In this document: positions 29,478-38,810 of the stretch, one piece after another
Layout: every line of letters begins with the position of its first letter
How positions within the stretch are numbered: position 1 is the stretch's first letter
Source of the DNA: a virus
Length of the DNA stretch: 50,819 nt
Virus record (IMG/VR): IMGVR_UViG_3300027977_002758
Location: 1 to 50,819 of that record
Strand: one strand, 5' to 3'
Program-made: the position numbers and the translations under genes
Notes under the pieces: generated by a model
Seen by the model: only the letters and a program-made list of their open reading frames with translations
What the model was told of the DNA's origin: nothing
Database searches by the model: none

Positions 29478-29666
29478 ATGAACGTACAAATGAATGATAA
29501 GCTATTAGAGTGTAAGCAGAAGATTGAAGAGATTTTGACTGAATATAGTGCCATACTTGTCCCTGTTACCATGATTTCTGGTGATAGAATAATGAGTCGC
29601 ATTGATTTGGCACCAGCTGCAGCTAGTTCCAAAGCAAGTGACACTTCTGCTGAAGTACAGTCATAA
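29478..29666 (+). CDS. Small hypothetical protein, 62 aa
   Basis: Unrecognised. The ATG at 29478 is preferred because an AATAAATG box lies five bases upstream; TTG at 29451 and ATG at 29490 are alternatives. A helix (DKLLECKQKIEEILTEYSAI) is followed by VPVTMISGDRIMSRIDLAP and a low-complexity Ala/Ser tail. It is probably a small assembly protein of the late block. Confidence 0.5.
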   Translation: MNVQMNDKLLECKQKIEEILTEYSAILVPVTMISGDRIMSRIDLAPAAASSKASDTSAEVQS

Positions 29667-29681
29667 TCTCAGGCGCAAGTA

Positions 29682-29689
29682 CCTAAATA
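29682..29689 (+). promoter_or_regulatory. Late-promoter-like box CCTAAATA
   Basis: CCTAAATA, six bases before the ATG at 29696. Confidence 0.5.
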
Positions 29690-29695
29690 ATAGGT

Positions 29696-31186
29696 ATGTA
29701 TCGTTCATTTAATGATTTCTCCAATTTTACAGCGGCGCTGCCCACTGACAATATCATCATGTTTCGCCCCACAGTGGGCGAATACAAGATCGACTTGTTC
29801 ACAATTTCCAAAGTATTGTCTGGTGGATTGCTGGCCACACCCAATGTTCTGTATGTAACAACAAGTGGCAATGATATCTTTCCAGGAACAAATGAACAGT
29901 TTCCAAAAAGATCAATCAAAGCTGCATGCAAAGTTGCAGCTGATAATCCTTCAACTAAATTTACAATCTTTGTAAGAACAGGTGATTACTATGAAGAGAA
30001 TCCTGTGTATGTGGCAAGCAACACATCATTAATTGGCGACAATTTGAGAAGAACCAGCGTATATCCCAAGAATACAACTTATGATCTGTTTTGGGTAAGC
30101 AATTCTGTTTACATCTGGGGATTCACTTTCAGAGGGCACAAAGGCTATCATACATACGGTACTCCTCCTGTTGCCAGGACACCTGCAGCCATAGCATTTT
30201 ATGACATAGATTCTGTTGATAATCCCTCCATGTATGCAAAAGCATTTTATACTGATCCCAATGGCAACAATCTGAGCCCAGCTGCATATGTAACAATCCC
30301 TGCTTTGAAACCCTTCATTGTGACCAGTCCTTATCCTCAGGGGTGCAGCAGCATAACTTCCTCCACAACTCCTGGCGCCAATGATGCTGGTTGCGGTGTA
30401 AGAATTGATGGCAGCAAGGCACGGGGATTCCTGAGAAGCATGGTGCTGGATTCCTACACTCAATTCAATGAAGGTGGCATAGGTGTGCACATCATTAACA
30501 ATGGATATGCACAATTGGTGAGCACATTCACAATTTGTTGCACAGAAGGCATAAAATGTGAAAGTGGTGGTACATGTTCGATCAACACAAGCAATTGTTC
30601 TTTTGGGTTGTCTGGTTTGGTTGCCATTGGCAAATCTCCTTTTCCTGTTTTGTCTGCTACTCTGTTTGCTGCAAGTTCTGCTAATGATGCATATTTCACC
30701 ATAACAGGCACTGTGTCCAGTGACACTAATGTACCAGTCAAAGAACCATATGTTGGTTTGGTCATGAATCTGTCAGGTGATACCACAGACACCCTGTACA
30801 CTTTCAGCTCTGCAGCTTACATTTCACCTGGCACATACAGAATATTTGTGGATGATGTCATAGTCACCAATGCACCAGCCAACAGAGCAGTTTTCTTCTA
30901 CATAAGAAGTCAGATCTCAACAAGTTCACACACCATGGAATATGTTGGATCTGGAACAGTTCTATCACAAGCAGTGCCAGCACTTGGTGGATTATCCAAA
31001 ACAGAAAATCAGGCTTGTGCAGCAGATGGAGGCAAAGTGTATTTTACTGTGACTGATGAGAAAGGTGATTTTAGAATTGGAAATGATTTGACCATAGTGC
31101 AATCCACTGGAACCATTGAAGGGGATGCATTTGAGAAGTCATTATTTTCACTTGTAACACCATTTGTCATGACCATAGAAGGATAA
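29696..31186 (+). CDS. Tail-associated beta-helix protein
   Basis: 496 residues. After an about 75-residue N-terminal module (FNDFSNFTAALPTDNIIMFR) the segment VLYVTTSGNDIFPGTNEQFP starts a right-handed beta-helix of the pectate-lyase or parallel-repeat type. Repeats around SLIGDNLRRTSVYPKN, IWGFTFRGHKGY, GGIGVHIINNGYAQLV and CESGGTCSINTSNCSFG support this. The C-terminus (GKVYFTVTDEKGDFRIGND) resembles the end of cyanophage baseplate or fibre proteins (recollection). It probably binds or cuts a surface polysaccharide; no catalytic residues can be named. Confidence 0.65.
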   Translation: MYRSFNDFSNFTAALPTDNIIMFRPTVGEYKIDLFTISKVLSGGLLATPNVLYVTTSGNDIFPGTNEQFPKRSIKAACKVAADNPSTKFTIFVRTGDYYEENPVYVASNTSLIGDNLRRTSVYPKNTTYDLFWVSNSVYIWGFTFRGHKGYHTYGTPPVARTPAAIAFYDIDSVDNPSMYAKAFYTDPNGNNLSPAAYVTIPALKPFIVTSPYPQGCSSITSSTTPGANDAGCGVRIDGSKARGFLRSMVLDSYTQFNEGGIGVHIINNGYAQLVSTFTICCTEGIKCESGGTCSINTSNCSFGLSGLVAIGKSPFPVLSATLFAASSANDAYFTITGTVSSDTNVPVKEPYVGLVMNLSGDTTDTLYTFSSAAYISPGTYRIFVDDVIVTNAPANRAVFFYIRSQISTSSHTMEYVGSGTVLSQAVPALGGLSKTENQACAADGGKVYFTVTDEKGDFRIGNDLTIVQSTGTIEGDAFEKSLFSLVTPFVMTIEG

Positions 31187-31189
31187 ATA
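31182..31189 (+). promoter_or_regulatory. Late-promoter-like box GATAAATA
   Basis: GATAAATA, five bases (gtatt) before the ATG at 31195. It lies over the stop codon of the previous gene. Confidence 0.5.
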
Positions 31190-31194
31190 GTATT

Positions 31195-31536
31195 ATGGCA
31201 AAAACGCAATTTAATGTTTTCAAAAGACTGCAGTCAACTCTGGGCATTACTGATGCTGATCTGTACAAAGCACCTGCAGGCAAAGCTGGTATTATTCTGA
31301 CTGCTCAGGCAGCCAACATTGGTGCAGCAACCAAATCAGTCACAATGTCTATATCTGCTTCAGATGGAATAGTTACTGAGCTAGGACAATCAATTGCCAT
31401 ACCAGCCTATGATTCACGCAGTTTAATTCTGGGTAAAATAGTGATGACAGAAGGTGATACACTGCTTGGCAGAGAAGATTCAAGCTCCAATGAAGTTAAG
31501 TTGACCATAGCATTACTAGAAACTGTAAACTCATAA
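31195..31536 (+). CDS. Small virion structural protein, 113 aa
   Basis: Unrecognised family. After a helical N-terminus (FNVFKRLQSTLGITDADLYK) it is a beta-sandwich-like protein with regular hydrophobic strands (KAGIILTAQAANIG, SVTMSISASDGIV, SLILGKIVMTEGDTL). Its place between two fibre genes, with its own late box, suggests a connector or decoration protein. The function is inferred from position only. Confidence 0.55.
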   Translation: MAKTQFNVFKRLQSTLGITDADLYKAPAGKAGIILTAQAANIGAATKSVTMSISASDGIVTELGQSIAIPAYDSRSLILGKIVMTEGDTLLGREDSSSNEVKLTIALLETVNS

Positions 31537-31543
31537 TTTTTAA

Positions 31544-31551
31544 CATAAATA
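31544..31551 (+). promoter_or_regulatory. Late-promoter-like box CATAAATA
   Basis: CATAAATA, four bases before the GTG at 31556. It supports the GTG start. Confidence 0.55.
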
Positions 31552-31555
31552 ACCT

Positions 31556-34396
31556 GTGAATCAGTCACTTGAGTTATTATCGGATCGTGCCCAAGTAGTT
31601 GCACCGTTAAATGTTACTGCTGATAGATATACCTTTCTAGGATTGGATCAAGCTGAGCCCAACCTGGGTGTTGCACCCACATCTGCATATGTGTTAGCAA
31701 CCAATGAATATGGAGTAAGAAGATGGGCACCATTCAATGATGTGGGTGTGGTTGGACCCACTGGACCTACAGGTGCCACTGGTGCCACTGGACCCACTGG
31801 TGACAGATACACCACCATCTCCACTGATACATTTGCCATACCGGTAACTTTTCCCTCGTATCTGCAAATCAATGTGGAGCCGTTGTTGGCTTACATACCT
31901 GCTCACCGCATTCTTGTTGCCTATAATAGTAAAAATTATTTCACAGGCACAGTTGTAGATTACAACAACATTTCGGGATTGATGCAATTGAGTGCACTCA
32001 GTGCAGGTCAAGGATCTGGCACTTACAGCTTCTGGGAAGTGAGTCTTGATGGCTCTGTGGGTGGTCCCCAGGGCTCCACTGGTGCAACTGGTAATCCTGG
32101 ACCAGTTGGTGCGTCATATTTCCCCAATGCAATTTCTTACTACTACATTGAACCATCTACTGCCACAGGCAATGCAATATCAGGCAGTGATCAATATGGC
32201 AGAACACTAACATACAATGCATTGTTACCCAACAATGTGAATGTGTACAAGAATGGATCCAGACTCACCAACAACGTCAGCTTCACAGCCAACGATGGTG
32301 TAAATATTTTGCTAGCCAGCAGTTTGATAGGTTCAGATAAAATTGAAGTGGTAGTAGTTTCTGGTAGCATTGATTTTAATCCTGATATCTTCACCAGAAA
32401 CGATTTGCAAAATTTCCGATACACTGTAGGGTTTGATCCTCTCACTTCCATACCCACTGGTTATTACACAGTGTCAGGATTTGATGATACCAACAGACTC
32501 CTGGCTTACACCCCAGGCAGTATCAGCTTGTATAAAAATGGCTCTCATTTGATTGATACCCTGGATTACACTGCAACAAACGGTTACACCATAACTTTGA
32601 GTGGCCAATTGAACACAACAGATGTTGTGAACGTTCTTGTGTTGAGTGCATTTAATTTTGCCCCTTACAAAGTGTACTATGTGAGTCAAGTTTTGAATTA
32701 CTTCTACACGGTGCCTACAGCTGGCATACCAGTGGGAGCAGTGGCCATAAGTGGTGTTGATACATATGGCAAAACGTTGGATTATTTCCCTCAAGCAGTG
32801 GATGTGTTTGTCAATGGTGTCAATCTGGTCAATGTGGCTGACTTTGCTGCTACAGATGGCAAAAATGTCATATTGAATGTGCCTTTGCTGTATGGTGACA
32901 CCATTCAAATTAAAACATTGAGTGCTTTTGGCACACAGCCAGCTGGCCCCACAGGACCCACTGGTGCAACTGGTGCCACTGGTGGAGAAAGATACAATGC
33001 AACATCATCCTCCACAGTCACCATACCCACAACCATAAACAAATATGTATCCTTTGCTCTGAATGAAACGAATCTTTCCTACATTCCCTCGCAAAGTGTG
33101 CTGGTTTCACATGACCTGTACAACACCATGTATGGTCTCATATATGAGTATTCAACTGCTACCAACACATTGACTGTGTTGGCACTCAGCTCCGTGGGCG
33201 GTGGTGCCACATTCAGCAATTGGGCCATCAATCTCAATGCAGTGGCCGGTCCACGTGGTGCCCAAGGTGACAATGGTGCCACAGGAGCCACAGGTGCCAT
33301 TGGACCCACTGGAGCAACAGGCCCGGTAGCAGGTTCCAACAAGCAATTCATATACAATGCTGCAGGTGCTCCTGCAGGTGCTGCCAATTTAAATTATGAT
33401 GGTGGCTTTGTGGGTGTGGGCATCAGCACACCACAATCATTGTTGCATGTGAGAAACACATCTGCAAAAGCAGGTGGTGCACATATGCTCTTGGAAGCAT
33501 ACTCCACATCTTCAGTGAACAATGATGCAGATGTGGTGTTGATTGAATCCAGAAGAACGGACAGTGCTGCATACAACATTTTAAATGTAAAGAATGCTGC
33601 AGGTGCCAAATTGACTGTGGGTGGCAATGGTGATGTGCGCATTGCAAACAATTTGACTGTTGTGGGCGATCTTACTGCTCTGGGAAATATTTCCTATTTT
33701 GAAACCAAAATAATAACATCCAGTGCTGTGGTCATAGTGAATTCTGGCACGGGGCCTGCATTGTCAGTGACACAAACAGGTGCACAGCCAGTGGCCACTT
33801 TCATAGACAAAGAGTCTGGCCCTGCTCTGCACATTGCTGACACAGGTTTGGTGGGCATAGGACTTTCTGCACCATCTGAAAGATTGACTGTGCTGGGCAA
33901 CATATCTGCTTCCAACACCATAACAGGTGCAACATATGTGTCTGGTGGCCAGGAATTGTTTGGGCTCATCTCTAATTTCATATTGCCAGTGGGTGATGAC
34001 AAAGTGAAACAAACACAAATTGCTGTGTTGTCCACTGCACAAGAATTCACTGCATTCCATGGTGTGAGTGCAACAAAATTGGACAATTCCACAACCTTTG
34101 GTGTGGGTGATGTGTCGGCCAACTGGAATCTGGACACACAACAAGTGGCTATATTCACTTTGAGCAGCTCACCAGTTTATCTGAGGAATCCAACCAACAT
34201 GAGACCCGGTGGCACATACATGTTGATTGTGAAACAAGACAGCACAGGAGGCAGAGTGTTAAACTTCCAGTCCAACTACAAATTCATCAACAATGTTGCA
34301 CCAACTGTCACAACAGCACCATCTGCTGTGGACATCTTCAGCTTTGTGAGTGATGGCAGGTTTCTTTATGGTGTAGGCTCCCAAGGATACATCTAA
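31556..34396 (+). CDS. Long fibre protein with collagen-like segments
   Basis: 946 residues. Four collagen-like Gly-X-Y runs are interspersed with beta domains: near 31747-31803 (GPTGPTGATGATGPTGD), 32064-32112, 32944-32988 and 33250-33330. Between them lie repeated modules with the pattern of VYKNGSRL and VFVNGVNL strands. The last about 300 residues (GFVGVGISTPQSLLHVRNTS, later VGIGLSAPSERLTVLGNIS) resemble the head of S74-linked fibres but lack the SDERLK site. It is probably a trimeric tail fibre. GTG start with a box four bases upstream. It is followed after one base by the next fibre gene. Confidence 0.75.
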   Translation: MNQSLELLSDRAQVVAPLNVTADRYTFLGLDQAEPNLGVAPTSAYVLATNEYGVRRWAPFNDVGVVGPTGPTGATGATGPTGDRYTTISTDTFAIPVTFPSYLQINVEPLLAYIPAHRILVAYNSKNYFTGTVVDYNNISGLMQLSALSAGQGSGTYSFWEVSLDGSVGGPQGSTGATGNPGPVGASYFPNAISYYYIEPSTATGNAISGSDQYGRTLTYNALLPNNVNVYKNGSRLTNNVSFTANDGVNILLASSLIGSDKIEVVVVSGSIDFNPDIFTRNDLQNFRYTVGFDPLTSIPTGYYTVSGFDDTNRLLAYTPGSISLYKNGSHLIDTLDYTATNGYTITLSGQLNTTDVVNVLVLSAFNFAPYKVYYVSQVLNYFYTVPTAGIPVGAVAISGVDTYGKTLDYFPQAVDVFVNGVNLVNVADFAATDGKNVILNVPLLYGDTIQIKTLSAFGTQPAGPTGPTGATGATGGERYNATSSSTVTIPTTINKYVSFALNETNLSYIPSQSVLVSHDLYNTMYGLIYEYSTATNTLTVLALSSVGGGATFSNWAINLNAVAGPRGAQGDNGATGATGAIGPTGATGPVAGSNKQFIYNAAGAPAGAANLNYDGGFVGVGISTPQSLLHVRNTSAKAGGAHMLLEAYSTSSVNNDADVVLIESRRTDSAAYNILNVKNAAGAKLTVGGNGDVRIANNLTVVGDLTALGNISYFETKIITSSAVVIVNSGTGPALSVTQTGAQPVATFIDKESGPALHIADTGLVGIGLSAPSERLTVLGNISASNTITGATYVSGGQELFGLISNFILPVGDDKVKQTQIAVLSTAQEFTAFHGVSATKLDNSTTFGVGDVSANWNLDTQQVAIFTLSSSPVYLRNPTNMRPGGTYMLIVKQDSTGGRVLNFQSNYKFINNVAPTVTTAPSAVDIFSFVSDGRFLYGVGSQGYI

Positions 34397-34397
34397 T

Positions 34398-36917
34398 ATG
34401 TTTCCAGTTTTCCCGGTTGCCTTCAATTCAAGCCAGGCATCTAATGTGGCCAAGTACTCCCTTCGTTTGGCCAGCAGCAATGGTGATGGCACAGGAGCTG
34501 CATCAAATTATTTGTCCAAAACTTTCACAGTGTCTGGTGATTGCAAGAAATGGACTTACAGCACCTGGTACAGACCTGCTGTTTTCACAAGTCACCGACT
34601 ACTGCATGCAGGGTTGGATAACAACAACAGAGTGATAATAAACAACACCACCACTGGTTTGGGTGTGTACTATGTTGCTGCAAGCACCACAACCACTTTG
34701 TTGATGACATCTGCTTATTTCATGGATCCTACCAGCTGGTATCATGTGGTAGTTAGTTTTGATAGCACACAAGCCACTGCATCCAACAGATTAAAATTGT
34801 ATGTTAACAGTGCAGAGCAAAACGAACTCAATGTGGACCAGAGAAGCAGCATCACCAACACCTTTTACTATGTGGGCTCAGCATGCAAGCACCACATTGG
34901 TGCAGACTTGGCCGCCACCTCTTTCAGTGATTGCGCATTGACTGAAACAACCTTTGTGGATGGATTGCAATTGACACCTTCTTACTTTGGTGCATATGAC
35001 AATGGCAACAACACCTGGATACCAAAAAAATACAATGGTAACTTTGGAACCAATGGATTTTATTTGAACTATCAAGATTTTTCCAATGCTGGCAAGGATT
35101 CATCAGACAAAAATAATAATTTTACTGCCAACAACACCAACACAACCAGTCCCTTGTCTTCCATTTTGAATGATTTGACTGTGGATGTGCCAGGCAATTT
35201 TGGTCTTGACACAGGCAAAGGTGGTGAAGTCAGAAGCAATTACTCTGCACTCAATTATTACAACAAACACTCCACAATTTTCATCAGAGATGGTGCGTTG
35301 AGTGCCAGAAGCACCAACATAGCATACTGGAGATCTGCAGTTGCCACCATGGGTGTCAATTATGGCAAATGGTATTGTGAATTTCAATGGGTCTCAGGCA
35401 ACATGGGCAGCAATGGATTGATGATTGGCACCGTGAATGAAACTTTCAGCGCATATGAGCCAAGTGCCACTGTTCCCATTTTATTCCCAGGATTCCTAAC
35501 CAATGGCTATGGTTACTATAGCTTTTACGGAAACATATACAGCAAGGCCATTGGAACAGCATATGGTAATGCATACAACCAAGGTGACATCATAGGCATG
35601 GCCATGGACATTGACAACAGGAAAATATATTTCTCCATAAATGGTGTGTGGCAAAATTCTGGCAATCCAGTGAATGGCGCAAACCCTGCAGCTGTGTTGC
35701 CTGCCACCAGTGGCACCTGGTTCCCTGCCATGGGAATGTACCAGGCACAAGAAGCAACAGTAAACTTTGGTCAGAGGCCATTTGTTTACAATGCCCCTGC
35801 AGGATTCAAATCTTTTTGCACATACAATTTGAGTGAACCTGCAATCAAAGTGCCTGCACAATATTTCAAAGCAGTAGACTATGCAGGTTCCAATTCTTCC
35901 ATCAATGTAAGCACTTCTTCTTTTGCCCCAGATCTGGTGTGGATAAAGAACAGAAGTTCCACCACCAATCATCTGCTCATGGACACCACCCGGGGAGCTG
36001 CATCTGGTCTTGCCAGCAACAGTGCAGCTGCACAAACCAACCTGTACAATTTCAGCTTCTCCAACAATGGTGTGAACATACCCACCGGCAACAACATTTA
36101 CAACAATTTGTTCAACAATTATATTTCCTGGAATTTCAAAGAAGGCAGCTTGCCTGGATTGGATGTGGTGACTTATTTTGGCACAGGGGTGAGCTCATTG
36201 AATGTTGCACATGAACTGGGCAAAGAACCTGGTGTCACCATCATCAAGAATCTGTCTGGCAGCAACACCATATGGTCCATGTGGCACAAGAGCACAGTTG
36301 CACCATTGGGCGGTCTGTATTGGCTCACCCTGAACAACACCAACTCAGCATTCAATGCAGGTGCACCCAATTCACCCAACTCAGTCATAGCTGGCAATCC
36401 ATTAGGCAATACAGCACCCACCAGCACCATGTTCAATGTGGGCAACAATGTGAACCCTGCAGGCTACGGCTTGATTGTGCCCAACAGCATAGGTGGCACC
36501 AACTGGGCTGCACAAAGCACCAATTTAACAGACATACCATACATAGCCTACTTGTTCTCAGAGGTGGATGGGTACTCCAGATTCAATTGTTACACAGGCA
36601 ATGGTGTGTCCAATGATGGTCCCTTTGTGTGGTGTGGGTTCAAACCTGCATTCATCATGGTGAAACACTTTGCAGGCAATGTGGCAGGCAATTGGGCCAT
36701 GTATGACAATGCCAGGTGCAGAGGAAATGCCAACAATTTTGTACTATATGCCAATTTAGCTGCACAGGAAACTGCCTATGGCACCAGTTTGAATGTGGAC
36801 ATACTCAGTAATGGGTTCAAGATCAAAGGGACAGACAACAGCATAAATGCAACAGGCAATGCATATATTTTCTTAGCTTTTGCTGAATTACCTGCTAAGT
36901 ACTCCCTTGCAAAATAA
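34398..36917 (+). CDS. Fibre/adhesin with LamG-like and SPRY-like domains
   Basis: 839 residues. An N-terminal concanavalin/LamG-type domain covers about 10-220 (KWTYSTWYRPAVFTSH, SWYHVVVSFDSTQATASNRL, KLYVNSAEQNEL). A SPRY-like domain lies around 310-460 (GKWYCEFQW, GDIIGMAMDIDNRKIYFSIN). After it come phage-adhesin repeats starting PDLVWIKNRSSTTNHLLMDT. The C-terminus is FLAFAELPAKYSLAK. LamG domains bind glycans, so this is a candidate receptor binder. The ATG follows the stop of the previous gene by one base, so the two are co-translated. Confidence 0.7.
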   Translation: MFPVFPVAFNSSQASNVAKYSLRLASSNGDGTGAASNYLSKTFTVSGDCKKWTYSTWYRPAVFTSHRLLHAGLDNNNRVIINNTTTGLGVYYVAASTTTTLLMTSAYFMDPTSWYHVVVSFDSTQATASNRLKLYVNSAEQNELNVDQRSSITNTFYYVGSACKHHIGADLAATSFSDCALTETTFVDGLQLTPSYFGAYDNGNNTWIPKKYNGNFGTNGFYLNYQDFSNAGKDSSDKNNNFTANNTNTTSPLSSILNDLTVDVPGNFGLDTGKGGEVRSNYSALNYYNKHSTIFIRDGALSARSTNIAYWRSAVATMGVNYGKWYCEFQWVSGNMGSNGLMIGTVNETFSAYEPSATVPILFPGFLTNGYGYYSFYGNIYSKAIGTAYGNAYNQGDIIGMAMDIDNRKIYFSINGVWQNSGNPVNGANPAAVLPATSGTWFPAMGMYQAQEATVNFGQRPFVYNAPAGFKSFCTYNLSEPAIKVPAQYFKAVDYAGSNSSINVSTSSFAPDLVWIKNRSSTTNHLLMDTTRGAASGLASNSAAAQTNLYNFSFSNNGVNIPTGNNIYNNLFNNYISWNFKEGSLPGLDVVTYFGTGVSSLNVAHELGKEPGVTIIKNLSGSNTIWSMWHKSTVAPLGGLYWLTLNNTNSAFNAGAPNSPNSVIAGNPLGNTAPTSTMFNVGNNVNPAGYGLIVPNSIGGTNWAAQSTNLTDIPYIAYLFSEVDGYSRFNCYTGNGVSNDGPFVWCGFKPAFIMVKHFAGNVAGNWAMYDNARCRGNANNFVLYANLAAQETAYGTSLNVDILSNGFKIKGTDNSINATGNAYIFLAFAELPAKYSLAK

Positions 36918-36920
36918 ATA
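36913..36920 (+). promoter_or_regulatory. Late-promoter-like box AATAAATA
   Basis: AATAAATA, four bases before the GTG at 36925. Confidence 0.55.
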
Positions 36921-36924
36921 ACAA

Positions 36925-38808
36925 GTGAGCAAAGCACGCAACATTACGTTCTTGGGATCAGGACCAGGACCAAACAACAGCTTAATTGTTTCTCAAGGAG
37001 TTACAAACAACCCGGCATACAGTGCTTCCAACATTGCAGGGTGGGATGCAACATACACATATGTGAAAGAAAACAGTGGCACTTGGGGTTCCAACTTGTC
37101 AGGTGCACTTGCATTCAGTTCAGTTTCTGCCAAGTATGATTCTGCTTATCAAACATTGTGCAGTTTGAGTGCCAATTGGCAAAGCACTTACACCTCCGTG
37201 AGTGCAAACAGTGCCAACTGGCAATTGTCCTACACAGGTTATGTGACCAACAGCTCCCGATGGGATTCCACTTACACCACCGTGAGTACATACAGTGCAC
37301 AATGGGACAGCAATGCAACCAACTACATAACATACAGTGCCATATATCTGAGTGCCCTGACAACCCTCACTGCCAACAGTGCCAATTGGACCAGTGGCTA
37401 CACAACATTGTGCAGTTCCAGTGGCAACTGGGATTCCACTTACACCACCGTGAGCGCATACAGTGGCACATGGAATGTTACCAATTTATTCAATGAAAAT
37501 AGTGCCACATTCAATTCCGCATATGCCACAGTGAGTGCCTTGAGTGCCAATTGGCAGTCAACTTATGGCACTGTGGGTGCATTGAGTGCAGGATGGCAGA
37601 CTGCATATGTGACAGTGAATGCTGCAAGTGCCAATTGGACCAGCACTTATGATACTGTGAGTGCATTGAGTGCCAATTGGACCAGTGCATATGTGACGGT
37701 GAATGCTTCAAGTGCCATGGCATTCAGTACTGTGGCTACTGTGAGTAGTTTGAGTGCCAACTGGCAGTCAACTTATGGCACCGTCAGTTCACTGAGCGCC
37801 AATTGGCAAAGCACTTATGGTACTGTGAGTAGTTTGAGTGCCAATTGGCAAAGTACTTATGGCACTGTGAGTGCACTGAGTGCTGGTTGGCAGTCAACTT
37901 ATGATACTGTGAGTGCATTGAGCGCCAACTGGCAAAGTACATATGTCACAGTGGGTGAATTGAGTGCCGGTTGGAATGCAGGCACTTCTGTAGCAGCATA
38001 CAGTGCCAATTGGCAAAGCACTTATGACACCGTGAGTGCATTGAGCGCTAATTGGACCAGTGCATATGTGATTTCTAATTCCCTAAGTGCTGGCACCAGT
38101 ACCTTTGGTGTAGTTAGTAGTTTGAGCGCCAATTGGCAAAGCACTTATGGTACTGTGAGTGCATTGAGTGCCAATTGGAATAGCACATATGTGACGGTGA
38201 ATGCTTCAAGTGCCAATTGGAACAGCACATATGTGACTGCAAATGCATTGAGTGCTGGTGGTTTCAGCACTTTTGGCACAGTGAGTTCCTTGAGTGCAGG
38301 CTGGCAAAGTACATATGTGACTGTGAATGCTGCAAGTGCCAATTGGTCTGGTACATATGATGCATTGAACACTCTGAGCGCCGGTTGGCAAACCACTTAT
38401 GGTGCAGTGAGTGCATTGAGTGCCAATTGGCAAAGCACATATGTGACTGTGAACACCAACAGTGCTAGTTGGACAAATCTACTCACAACACAAAGTGCCA
38501 ACTGGCAAAGTGCATTCAGCACCATGACTGCCAGCAGTGCCAACTGGCAAAGCACTTACACCACCGTGAGTGCAAACAGTGCCACATGGAACTTGTTGCC
38601 TTATCTGGCCACCAATTTGATAGTGATGAGTTCTGTGAACATCACCAACACTCTCAATGTGAGCAGTGGCACCATCATCACCAATTCTCTGAGCACCAAT
38701 TCATTGAACTTCACACAATCCTATGGCACTGCAGGTGCACTGGCCAACACATACATCACTGTGAATGTGGCCGGCAGTTCATTAAAAATTCCACTGTACT
38801 ATTTTTAA
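36925..38808 (+). CDS. Fibre shaft protein of 14-residue repeats
   Basis: 627 residues. After a short N-terminal module (ITFLGSGPGPNNSLIVSQG, then YSASNIAGWD) nearly the whole protein is made of about 35 tandem 14-residue units of the form SANWQSTYGTVSAL. W, V and L recur with heptad-like spacing (positions 4, 11 and 14), so an alpha-helical coiled-coil shaft is the likely fold. The end (YITVNVAGSSLKIPLYYF) is shared in pattern with the next protein. GTG start. It probably forms a long thin fibre stalk. Confidence 0.7.
   Translation: MSKARNITFLGSGPGPNNSLIVSQGVTNNPAYSASNIAGWDATYTYVKENSGTWGSNLSGALAFSSVSAKYDSAYQTLCSLSANWQSTYTSVSANSANWQLSYTGYVTNSSRWDSTYTTVSTYSAQWDSNATNYITYSAIYLSALTTLTANSANWTSGYTTLCSSSGNWDSTYTTVSAYSGTWNVTNLFNENSATFNSAYATVSALSANWQSTYGTVGALSAGWQTAYVTVNAASANWTSTYDTVSALSANWTSAYVTVNASSAMAFSTVATVSSLSANWQSTYGTVSSLSANWQSTYGTVSSLSANWQSTYGTVSALSAGWQSTYDTVSALSANWQSTYVTVGELSAGWNAGTSVAAYSANWQSTYDTVSALSANWTSAYVISNSLSAGTSTFGVVSSLSANWQSTYGTVSALSANWNSTYVTVNASSANWNSTYVTANALSAGGFSTFGTVSSLSAGWQSTYVTVNAASANWSGTYDALNTLSAGWQTTYGAVSALSANWQSTYVTVNTNSASWTNLLTTQSANWQSAFSTMTASSANWQSTYTTVSANSATWNLLPYLATNLIVMSSVNITNTLNVSSGTIITNSLSTNSLNFTQSYGTAGALANTYITVNVAGSSLKIPLYYF
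37140..38600 (+). repeat. About 35 tandem 42-bp coding repeats
   Basis: DNA-level tandem repeats with a 42-bp period encode the 14-residue units of the shaft protein. Some neighbouring units (around 37740-37880) are almost identical, which points to recent duplication or gene conversion. Unit lengths of 11 and 13 residues interrupt the series in places. Confidence 0.75.
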
Positions 38809-38810
38809 AC

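Noticed and set aside
30029-30514. 161-residue minus-strand frame inside the beta-helix gene
   Set aside because: Shadow of a recognisable protein; residue composition is not protein-like.
37140-38600. Regular 42-bp repeats as a possible CRISPR array
   Set aside because: The repeats are contiguous coding units without unique spacers and stay in one reading frame.
38469-38810. Upstream extension of the giant fibre gene
   Set aside because: It lies wholly inside the shaft-protein gene in another frame; the ATG at 38811, two bases after that gene's stop, gives an N-terminus homologous to the shaft protein.
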